Part shown: positions 7,351 through 14,864 of the stretch, in pieces
Numbering within the stretch: position 1 is the stretch's first letter
How the letters are laid out: each line of letters begins with the position of its first letter
Program-made: the position numbers and the translations under genes
Notes under the pieces: generated by a model
What the model was told of the DNA's origin: nothing
The model's database searches: none
Seen by the model: only the letters and a program-made list of their open reading frames with translations
DNA from: an uncultured Flavobacteriales bacterium
GTDB taxonomy: Bacteria > Bacteroidota > Bacteroidia > Flavobacteriales_D > Sanyastnellaceae
Length of the DNA: 44,718 nucleotides
NCBI GenBank assembly: GCA_937996585.1
Contig: CALKUW010000042.1
Location: forward strand, 1 to 44,718
Direction: 5' to 3'

Positions 7351-9714
7351 TCAGTCGTCGAGGGACTCGATGTAGTCCTGGTTGTCCCGGTCGCGCTGCA
7401 TGGGGTTCCGCGATTGGCGGTTGTATCCGCGGGTAGCATTGTTGTAGAGGTCGATGCGCGTCGGACGCACGTTGCGCGGCCACGCATTGTTCGTCAGGTC
7501 GGTATCGGCGAGCTCCAGGAACGGATCGAGCACGATGCGCGTGGCCTCCTTCGGGGTCACGAAGACCTTGGTGACCTCCTTGCTGCCCTTGCGCCAGATT
7601 TCGGCCGGCACGCGACGCACGTCGGTGGTACCGTCGGTGTAGGTGAATTCGACGACCAACGGCATCACCAGTCCCCCGATGTTCTCGAAGGTGAGCTGGT
7701 AGAAGTGCTTGCCGGAGGACAGCATGGCGAGCTCGTCCTCGTCGAGGGCCGCCACGTAGTCCTGGTATTCGCTGCGCTCGATCTCCATCACGGCGTAAGG
7801 GTCGACCGTGGTGTAGTGGTCGTTCAGTTCCGGGCGGGCCTCGAGGCGGCTCTCGGGGATGTACTCCTCGTCGCGGACGAGGGCGATGTCTACGGGCTCG
7901 GCGTCCTTCTCGGCCTTGGCCAGCGGCTTCTCGACGTCGGGGTCACCGGTCGAGATCTGGTACCACTGGATGTCGGACAGGGCGAGGTCCACGTGATCGT
8001 TGGTGTAGAACCACCCGCGCCAGAACCAGTCAAGGTCCACACTGGAGGCGTCCTCCATCGTCCGGAAGAGGTCAGCCGGAGTCGGCCGCTTGAAGGCCCA
8101 ACGGCGTCCGTACTCCTTGAAGGCGAAGTCGAAGAGCTCCCGGCCCATGACGGTCTCCCGGAGGATGTTGAGGGCGGTGGCCGGCTTGCCATAGGCATTG
8201 GGGCCGAACTGGAAGATGCTCTCCGAGTTGGTCATGATGGGGGAGATTCGCTTGGGGTCTCCGCCCATGTAGCCTGTGATTTTTCGGGCCGGTCCGCGGC
8301 GGGTGGGGTAGTTCCGATCGAACTCCTTTTCGGCGAGGTACTGTACGAAGGTGTTCAGGCCCTCGTCCATCCACGTCCACTGGCGCTCATCGGAATTGAT
8401 GATCATCGGGTAGAAGTTGTGACCGACCTCGTGGATGATCACGGAAATCATGCCGTGCTTGGTGCGGGCGCTGTAGGTGCCGTCGGGCTCCGGCCGCCCG
8501 CCATTGAAGCAGATCATCGGGTATTCCATACCGATCCACTTGGTGTGGACGCTGATGGCGACGGGGTAGGGGTACTCACAGGCGAATTCGCTGTAGGTCA
8601 GTAGCGTCTGGGCCACGGCTTCCGTGCTGTACTGCTCCCAGAGCGGATTGCCCTCCTTCGGATAGTAGCTCATGGCCAGCGGCGTGCTGTTCTCCAGCTC
8701 GACGGCCATGGCGTCCCAGATGAACTTCCGGCTGGAGGCCCATGCGAAGTCGCGCACATTCTCGGCCTTGAACCGCCAGGTGGCCAATCCCTTCTCCTTG
8801 GTCTTCTCATTCTCCCGGGCTTCCTCCTCGGTGACGATGAGTACCGGCTTGTCCGAGGCCTTGGCCTGCTCGAGGCGGCTGCGCTGCTCCGCGGTCAGCA
8901 CTTCCTTGGGGTTCTGCAGCACACCTGTGGAGGCCACCACGTGGTCACTCGGCACCGTGATGCTCACATCGTAATCACCGAACTCGAGCGTGAACTCGCC
9001 GCTGCCCAGGAACTGCTTGTTCTGCCAGCCCATGCGGTCGTAGTAGGCACAGAGGCGAGGGAAGAATTGGGCGATGGTGTAGAGGTAATTGTCCTCGTCC
9101 TCGAAATACTCGTAGCCGCTGCGGCCGCCGTCCTTCATGCGGTCGTTGATGTTGTACCACCAATCGACCTGGAAGGTGAATTTCCCGCCGGGCGCAAGGG
9201 GTTTGGGGAGGTCCACCCGCATCATCGTCTGGTTGATGGTGTGGGCCAGGGCCTTGCCACCGGCATCCTTGACCGCCTCGATCTTGAATCCGCCATCGAA
9301 GTCCGGTTCCAGATCCGCTACGCGGTCGAAGGTCATGCGGTCCTCCATGAAGCCCTCGCGGATCATGTGGCTGTCGCTGTCCAGGTCACGCACGTTCTGG
9401 TCGAGCTGGAGCCAGAGGTAGCGCAATTCGTCCGGGCTGTTGTTGATGTAGGTGATGGTCTCCTTGCCATCGATGCGCTGGGTCCCGTCGTCGAGCCGGA
9501 TATCCATGACATAGTCGACCTGCTGCTGCCAGTAGGCATGTCCGGGGGCACCGCTGGCCGTGCGCACACTGTTGGGCGTGGGCAGGACGTCATACAGTTG
9601 ACGGAAAGGGTTGTCGTTGGTGTTGCCCTCCAATTGGGCCTGGCTGACAAAAGGAACCATGGTCAGCACGGCAAGGGCGAGGCTGACGCGGTTGCGGATG
9701 AGGGATGCGGTCAT
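7351..9714 (-). CDS. Exported M1-family (gluzincin) metallopeptidase
   Basis: The 787-residue protein has a signal peptide (residues 1-26, ending SQAQ). An N-terminal beta domain includes QRIDGKETITYINNSPDELRYLWLQLDQN, as in Bacteroidota M1 peptidases. The zinc site is HEVGH (His428, Glu429, His432) followed after 18 residues by the third ligand Glu451 in WMDEGLNTF, the HExxH-x18-E arrangement of family M1. The substrate-binding GAMEN motif of classical aminopeptidases is replaced by a YPMICFNGG segment upstream of the zinc site, as in the large Bacteroidota subgroup. It is therefore probably a periplasmic or outer-membrane peptidase of unknown specificity rather than a PepN orthologue. The C-terminal part from residue about 640 is beta-rich with a basic end. 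It converges with the OB-fold gene, leaving 39 bp. Confidence 0.9.
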   Translation of the reverse strand: MTASLIRNRVSLALAVLTMVPFVSQAQLEGNTNDNPFRQLYDVLPTPNSVRTASGAPGHAYWQQQVDYVMDIRLDDGTQRIDGKETITYINNSPDELRYLWLQLDQNVRDLDSDSHMIREGFMEDRMTFDRVADLEPDFDGGFKIEAVKDAGGKALAHTINQTMMRVDLPKPLAPGGKFTFQVDWWYNINDRMKDGGRSGYEYFEDEDNYLYTIAQFFPRLCAYYDRMGWQNKQFLGSGEFTLEFGDYDVSITVPSDHVVASTGVLQNPKEVLTAEQRSRLEQAKASDKPVLIVTEEEARENEKTKEKGLATWRFKAENVRDFAWASSRKFIWDAMAVELENSTPLAMSYYPKEGNPLWEQYSTEAVAQTLLTYSEFACEYPYPVAISVHTKWIGMEYPMICFNGGRPEPDGTYSARTKHGMISVIIHEVGHNFYPMIINSDERQWTWMDEGLNTFVQYLAEKEFDRNYPTRRGPARKITGYMGGDPKRISPIMTNSESIFQFGPNAYGKPATALNILRETVMGRELFDFAFKEYGRRWAFKRPTPADLFRTMEDASSVDLDWFWRGWFYTNDHVDLALSDIQWYQISTGDPDVEKPLAKAEKDAEPVDIALVRDEEYIPESRLEARPELNDHYTTVDPYAVMEIERSEYQDYVAALDEDELAMLSSGKHFYQLTFENIGGLVMPLVVEFTYTDGTTDVRRVPAEIWRKGSKEVTKVFVTPKEATRIVLDPFLELADTDLTNNAWPRNVRPTRIDLYNNATRGYNRQSRNPMQRDRDNQDYIESLDD

Positions 9715-9790
9715 CGGGTCTCTCGGTTTCCGGCCTTCTCAGGCCTGCAGAGCAGCAATTTACAACCCGCGCCTGACGTAGCTTCGCACC

Positions 9791-10321
9791 ATGAGCATGC
9801 AGACGTTCTCCCTGTGCCTGGCTGTCGTAGCGTTCACCATGTCGCCCCTCGCATTTGATGCAGCGGGTCCTTCAAAGGAGCACCTTTCCGCTGGCGTCTT
9901 TGCACATCCGGACCACGGGGTCTCTTTCCTCGAGCAGCTGACCGGTCAATGGGTAATAGACGTTGAAGGCGAAGGGGAAAAGCGGCTCCGTTTCTACGAG
10001 GACGGTCGGTTCGGATGCAAGGTGGACGGGCATTGGACCGCAGGGAGCTACGTCATCCTGCGAACCGACGAGCGCAGCAAGGGGATCTTGCGGCTGGAGT
10101 ATTACGTGGATGGAAACCTTCACCTTCAGGAAGTGCGGTGCGAGGTCTATTTCACAGATGCTGGTGAGCATGGAGGTGAAGGGGAGCATGACCATGACCA
10201 CGGTTCCGAATCGGAAGAGGAGCACGATCACGGGCATCACCATGAGTACCTCAAGGTGGAGGTGCTGCCCGCTGCCGAGCAGGCACTCGGATTGGCAGGA
10301 GATTACCTGCACCAACACTGA
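9791..10321 (+). CDS. Small exported protein with a histidine-rich acidic segment, function unknown
   Basis: I do not recognise a family. The 176-residue protein has a hydrophobic N-terminus (residues 3-25) that looks like a signal peptide. A compact beta-rich region from about residue 45 (LTGQWVIDVEGEGEKRLRFYEDGRFGC, GHWTAGSYVILRTDE) resembles small lipocalin-like or copper-resistance-type barrels in strand pattern only. Near residues 128-152 lies an acidic, His-rich stretch (EHDHDHG ... EEHDHGHHHEY) typical of Zn2+, Cu2+ or Ni2+ binding tails. The start at 9791 follows a TAGCTTCGC sequence close to the local -7 promoter motif. It is divergent from the M1 peptidase (76 bp) and converges on the calcium-repeat gene (44 bp). 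A metal-buffering or metal-sensing role is inference only. Confidence 0.7.
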   Translation: MSMQTFSLCLAVVAFTMSPLAFDAAGPSKEHLSAGVFAHPDHGVSFLEQLTGQWVIDVEGEGEKRLRFYEDGRFGCKVDGHWTAGSYVILRTDERSKGILRLEYYVDGNLHLQEVRCEVYFTDAGEHGGEGEHDHDHGSESEEEHDHGHHHEYLKVEVLPAAEQALGLAGDYLHQH

Positions 10322-10365
10322 GCGGCCTCAGTCACGGGCCACTTCCAGGCTTGAATTGGAAGGGC

Positions 10366-12249
10366 TTATTGCCCGATGGCGACGCGGGCATTCAACCCGC
10401 TGGGCGTGAAGCTGACCACATAGACCCCCTGGTTGAGGTCAATGCCATTCCATTCGGCAACGGTGCCCCCGTCCACCAAGCGGCCGGTGGCATCGTAGAC
10501 GGCATAGGTCGATCCCAAGCACTGCGCACATTGCACGCTGAAACCACCTTCGGTGAAGACCACGTGCAGCCCATCTGATTGCAGGTTTCCAATCGACAGG
10601 GCGGACTCGGCCTCATAGGGCGATGTGCCGTTCAGAATTTCGAACATGTCGCAGAGCCCATCGCCATCGGTGTCCTGGGCATACGGCGAGCAGGGGTCCT
10701 CAGCATCGGACCCCATGACCATTTCCTCCATGTCACAGAGCCCGTCTCCATCCGTGTCAGTGCCGATGGGAGAGCAGGGGTCGAGGTCGGACCAACCCGA
10801 AGCAGTTTCCATTCCGCTGCACCAGCCATCGCCGTCGACATCGAGGTCATCGGGGTTGCAGGCATCCTGGGCATTCCATCCTTCAATGTCCTCGAGAATA
10901 TCGCAGAAGCCGTCCCCGTCAGTATCCGTGCCATACGGTGCGCAGGGGTCCGTGGCGGAAGAACCGATGACCAGCTCAATCTGGTCGCAGAGTCCGTCTC
11001 CATCGGTGTCCTCTCCATAGGGGTCACACGTATTGTTGGGATCTGAGCCATTGGCGACTTCCGCACTGTTGCAGATGCCGTCCATGTCGGAGTCCGAGAA
11101 GTCGGGGCTGCAGGGGTCGTTCAGGTCGGATCCAATTGCCACCTCCTCCGTGTCACAGTAACCGTCACCATCGGAGTCCGTGGAAGCTGGGGAACAGGCG
11201 TTGTTGGGATTCGACCCCATCAGTTCCTCTTCAATGTCGCAATATCCATCCCCATCCGTATCGGCGTTGTATGGATCACAGGGATTGGTTGGGTCCGTCT
11301 CAAGATAGATTTCCAACGCATCGCATGCGCCGTCTGCATCCGAATCTTCCAGGCCCTCCGAGCCCAGATCGCATGGGTTGAACGGGTCTGTTCCGAGCTC
11401 CAACTCAGCTGCATCGCAGGTGCCATCGCCATCCGAGTCAGGGGCATCTTCGGAGCAAGGTGCCTCGGAATTTGCCACCAGCAAACACTGGGCTTCCGAG
11501 TTTGTAGGTGCTACCAACAGATCCTCGAGGAAGGTCCGGTTGTCCTCGTCCGACAGGTGGATACCGAGCCAATCCCCCCTGTCGACAACAATGCCATCGC
11601 AATCGATCACCACCATGCCGGCAGGACGCAGGAAGAAGTGCGAATAAATGAGGTTGTCCGGGGAATCAATCAGCATGTCCGACCAAGGGAATTGCCATTG
11701 GTTGCCGGAACCCGGTCCCATTTCATCAATGACCATCTGGGCGGCATCGATGCGGTCCTGGACGATGCGGTGCTGATTGAGGTATTCGCCATTGGGACCT
11801 GCAATGGGGAAGGCGGGGCAATTGGAGGGGCAATTCTCCAAGTCCAACGCATGGGCTTCGGCCACGTAAACCGGGACCCAATTGAAATCTTCTAGGTGAC
11901 TGGCAACCCATTCCACCACGACCGGCGACAAAGCGGGATCCCAATCATTCTGGAAGCGGACGCATGTCGCCGAACCGTTGAGGATGATGGTGGGCTTTTC
12001 CGGATCCACCTCGTTGGAGAGAAGGAACTCTTCTCCTTCGAGGGACCACAGGTGAAAGTCACCCACGGTGTCTCCGACGGCATAGCCCCCGTCGAATTCA
12101 TTCAGCTCTCCGCTGTATGGAACAGCATCGATGCTGTCCGTTGACAAAGGCTCGGCATCAACCCCCAGCCAAACGAAGTGCTCATTTTGCCCGAAAGCAC
12201 TGAGCCACGGGCCTGACAAAAGCGTCAGAAAAAGAACGGTCCTGTTCAT
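10366..12249 (-). CDS. Exported deiodinase-like thioredoxin-fold protein with ten calcium-binding repeats
   Basis: Starting at the ATG at 12249 gives a 627-residue protein with a signal peptide ending AFGQ. Residues about 55-240 resemble the iodothyronine deiodinase branch of the thioredoxin fold. The segment LNGSATCVRFQN puts Cys96 where deiodinases carry selenocysteine. VYVAEAHALD (Glu131, His133) and LNQHRIVQDRI (His160, Arg161) match the conserved EAH and HR..(E/D)DR blocks. Residues about 270-535 contain ten thrombospondin type-3-like repeats of the form DTDGDGxCDxxExxxGSxPxxPC, which should bind Ca2+. The end is a short T9SS-type sorting domain (YAVYDATGRLVDGG, GVYVVSF). The protein should be calcium-stabilised and exported through the outer membrane. 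Real deiodinase activity is not implied. The substrate is unknown. Confidence 0.8.
   Translation of the reverse strand: MNRTVLFLTLLSGPWLSAFGQNEHFVWLGVDAEPLSTDSIDAVPYSGELNEFDGGYAVGDTVGDFHLWSLEGEEFLLSNEVDPEKPTIILNGSATCVRFQNDWDPALSPVVVEWVASHLEDFNWVPVYVAEAHALDLENCPSNCPAFPIAGPNGEYLNQHRIVQDRIDAAQMVIDEMGPGSGNQWQFPWSDMLIDSPDNLIYSHFFLRPAGMVVIDCDGIVVDRGDWLGIHLSDEDNRTFLEDLLVAPTNSEAQCLLVANSEAPCSEDAPDSDGDGTCDAAELELGTDPFNPCDLGSEGLEDSDADGACDALEIYLETDPTNPCDPYNADTDGDGYCDIEEELMGSNPNNACSPASTDSDGDGYCDTEEVAIGSDLNDPCSPDFSDSDMDGICNSAEVANGSDPNNTCDPYGEDTDGDGLCDQIELVIGSSATDPCAPYGTDTDGDGFCDILEDIEGWNAQDACNPDDLDVDGDGWCSGMETASGWSDLDPCSPIGTDTDGDGLCDMEEMVMGSDAEDPCSPYAQDTDGDGLCDMFEILNGTSPYEAESALSIGNLQSDGLHVVFTEGGFSVQCAQCLGSTYAVYDATGRLVDGGTVAEWNGIDLNQGVYVVSFTPSGLNARVAIGQ
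10600..11455 (-). repeat. Ten tandem DxDGDGxCD calcium-loop repeats inside the deiodinase-like gene
   Basis: Ten units of about 24-29 codons follow one another, each with an acidic DxDxDG loop, a Cys directly after it, a (T/S)xP or equivalent turn and a second Cys. The repeat is seen at protein level. At DNA level the units have diverged but share GTCACAGAxxCCGTCxCCATC-like stretches on the plus strand. Confidence 0.8.
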
Positions 12250-12332
12250 TTCAGTGTGCAAAGAAAACCACGCATTCAGCCTGTGGTTGCTTAAAGTCGA
12301 AACCTTTTGTGACCGTCAATGTTCAAAGGCGG

Positions 12333-14864
12333 TCATATAGCCGACAAATCAGGGGCTTGAACCCACCCCGTGTTGCCATTGGCCAGTCTGATCTGCAGCC
12401 AATTGCCCTGCTCGCCGAGCACCTCGACAACGGTGCCTTCATGCAGGATGAACAGATCGGAGGCATCGGGCCCTTCGGATGGGCTGCTCTTTACTTCGAT
12501 TCGCGGCGCCATGATGACGGCCCCATCGTCGGCCTTGCTCCGCATGTGGGTTTCCCGACTCATGAACCCGAGCACGATGGCCACCGCACCAATGGTGGGC
12601 GAAAGGATGACGAGCAGCCTGCGTATTGAGACATCCCGGATGCCCATCCTGAGCAGGAGGAGCATGCATGCCAGCGCCCATGCAATGAGTGAACCGCAGG
12701 TCCAAGCACCTAGACGATGCTGTGCCGTGAGTTCCCGCCACAACGGGGCAAGGGCGATTTCCGGCATTTCCTCGATGCGGTCCACTACGGCGGATCGGGC
12801 CAAGAGCAGGTTGGCCTGGAGGTCGTCGTCGCTGGGGCGGATGCGCCGTGCTCGTTCGAAGTGCAGGATGCTCGGCCCAATCCGCCCCGACTTGTATTCG
12901 GCCACGCCCATGTTGTATTCGAGCTCGAAGGAAGTCCAGCTCAAGGCCACCTGTTCGTAGTACTGGATGGCCGTTTCCAAGTCGCCTTCGAGGTAGGCGG
13001 TATTGCCCTCCTGGAAGGTGGTCAGCGCTCCGGAGGCATCCGGGGCTGCCATCACGGCATGGACGCTTCCGCTGGCGAGGAGAAGGATGGCCATGCCCTT
13101 GCCCACCGGTCCCGCGCCTGGGCGGCGGGTGGATTTCCCCAAATGGCTTGCCAGTCGTTCCAATTGTGCGGCACATTCCGTCGCATCGGGCGCCCCGGGC
13201 GCGAATCGCCCCCTGTCCAATGTGGCCAACAGGTCAATCCATTCCGCGGCGGTCTCTTCGCCCAAGGGAACCAACGCCGCACGGTACCGTTCCGTTCCGG
13301 CATCACTGAGTGGAATGTCCAAACAGCCTTGAAGGAAGGCGTGTGCGGCATGGCCCAAAGCGTCCAGCGACCCTGAACCGGACCGTGCCTCGGCCAAGGC
13401 GCGCTTCAGGTCGGTCTTGGCTTTCTTTCGTCTCGCCACACCAGGGTCCAAGGCCTCCTTCTCGCGCCTCCGCTGCCAGGCGCCGCCAGCCAGAAGGAGC
13501 AAAGGTGGAAGGGCCCAGAGTGACATGTGAAAAGGGCTGCCGTAGAACGGCACCGTTTTCGGTTTCAATTCCGTCTCCGTTCGAATGAAACGCATGTCCC
13601 GGGTCAGGATGGTCACATCGGTCTTGCTGTTGAACCCGAACGCCGGGCCCTCGGCAGTGGCATTGCCCATCACGTCGAGCACGATCGGGCGGCTGTTCAA
13701 CGTGACGAACCGGTCCAGGGCGTGGTCGAAATAGGACAGTTCAGGCAGTTGGATTTCGAACCGTCCCTCTGACCGCGGAATCACGAGGTAGGTCTGTGTT
13801 CGCCGTCCCCTTTGTCCCTGCACATCCGTGGTGATCCTGTCTTTGATTTCGGGATCGAATACTTCCAGGTCCTTGGGCCAATCCATCTCAGGTGCCCCGA
13901 TCAAGGGCAGGTTGCCCTTGCCCCGAAACTCCAGGACGAGGTTGACCGCTTCATTGACCTTCGGTTGTTCGTCGCCCTCCTTGCGCCAGCTGATCGTCAA
14001 ATCCTGGAACGTGCCGAGTGATGTGGCCGGAATGGGGGTGGGCAACGGAGCCACTTCAATGTTGACTGCCCGCGCATCCGCGGAGACGGGCCTCGAATTG
14101 AAGAAGTTGATCCGTTGCTGGGCATCCACGTTGAAGCCGGCGATTTCCAGCGTCCCGGTGCGGGTGGGGTAGAGGATGTCCGTTCGCACCGTGGCGACCT
14201 GTACCCTGCGGCCGTCCACGATGGTGTTCTCCCAACGCGGATCCTCTCCCTCGACGGTTTCCTTCCACACTCCCGACAATTCTGGGAAGCTGTAATTCCG
14301 GACATCCACCGCCTCCATTCGGTTGTAAATCTTGAATTGCACCCGCACCGGTTCTCCAATGTGCACAGAGCGCTTGTCTACTTCAATGACGGCTTCGAAG
14401 GGGGAGTTGGCGCGGCTCGCCTGACTGCCGGCCTTCACCACTTGCAGATTGATCGCCTCCGTCCGAAGCAGGCCCTGGCGGGATTTGAATTCCAAGGAGG
14501 GAATCCTGAGCAATCCGACATTGGAAGCCACGGCGGAATAGGTGTACCCCCGTTTCGAGGACATGGCGCCGTTGACAATCTGGGTGCTCGAGGAAGTAGA
14601 AGGCCCGCTGAGGAAACGGATGCCCGATATGGAGGGCGGTGTTTTGAATTGAACGCTCGCATCCTGGAATTCGAACGTCAACCGGAATGGCTGTCCCGCC
14701 ACCACGGGATTCCTGTCCACCACCAGCGAGGCGCTGCCCTGGCTCCATCCCGCCATGGGGATGCTCAGGAGCATGGCGAGGAGCCATCCCCCCGAGTGCA
14801 GCAGGATGCGGCGCCGTGCGCATGCGCCCGCATGGAATACCTGTGGATTCGTTTCCATCGACAT
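12333..14864 (-). CDS. batD: BatD-BatE fusion, aerotolerance operon membrane protein
   Basis: The 843-residue protein starts at the ATG at 14864, which overlaps the upstream stop as TGATG. A GTG at 14867 is the only longer option. After a signal segment (LLHSGGWLLAMLLSIPMAGWSQ), residues about 45-460 are a BatD protein: repeated beta domains with VVDRNPVVAGQPFRLTFEF, RRTQTYLVIPRSEGRFEI and the TRDMRFIRTE segment. A membrane segment follows (SLWALPPLLLLAGG). Residues about 590 onward look like BatE: a second hydrophobic stretch, a TPR region (FQEGNTAYLEGDLETAIQYYEQ, YNMGVAEYKSGRIG), two membrane helices and a C-terminal SH3b domain (VKSSPSEGP, EGTVVEVLGEQGNWLQIRLANGNTGWVQ). In most Flavobacteriia these are two genes. 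It is the last gene of the bat operon. Confidence 0.88.
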   Translation of the reverse strand: MSMETNPQVFHAGACARRRILLHSGGWLLAMLLSIPMAGWSQGSASLVVDRNPVVAGQPFRLTFEFQDASVQFKTPPSISGIRFLSGPSTSSSTQIVNGAMSSKRGYTYSAVASNVGLLRIPSLEFKSRQGLLRTEAINLQVVKAGSQASRANSPFEAVIEVDKRSVHIGEPVRVQFKIYNRMEAVDVRNYSFPELSGVWKETVEGEDPRWENTIVDGRRVQVATVRTDILYPTRTGTLEIAGFNVDAQQRINFFNSRPVSADARAVNIEVAPLPTPIPATSLGTFQDLTISWRKEGDEQPKVNEAVNLVLEFRGKGNLPLIGAPEMDWPKDLEVFDPEIKDRITTDVQGQRGRRTQTYLVIPRSEGRFEIQLPELSYFDHALDRFVTLNSRPIVLDVMGNATAEGPAFGFNSKTDVTILTRDMRFIRTETELKPKTVPFYGSPFHMSLWALPPLLLLAGGAWQRRREKEALDPGVARRKKAKTDLKRALAEARSGSGSLDALGHAAHAFLQGCLDIPLSDAGTERYRAALVPLGEETAAEWIDLLATLDRGRFAPGAPDATECAAQLERLASHLGKSTRRPGAGPVGKGMAILLLASGSVHAVMAAPDASGALTTFQEGNTAYLEGDLETAIQYYEQVALSWTSFELEYNMGVAEYKSGRIGPSILHFERARRIRPSDDDLQANLLLARSAVVDRIEEMPEIALAPLWRELTAQHRLGAWTCGSLIAWALACMLLLLRMGIRDVSIRRLLVILSPTIGAVAIVLGFMSRETHMRSKADDGAVIMAPRIEVKSSPSEGPDASDLFILHEGTVVEVLGEQGNWLQIRLANGNTGWVQAPDLSAI

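Noticed and set aside
10600..11455. Regular repeats that at first look could be a CRISPR array
   Set aside because: The units are in frame, vary by codon and encode calcium-binding loops. There are no constant repeats with unique spacers.
12310..12335. TGACCG/CGGTCA hairpin after batDE as a terminator
   Set aside because: Only six pairs with a 14-base loop and no T run.
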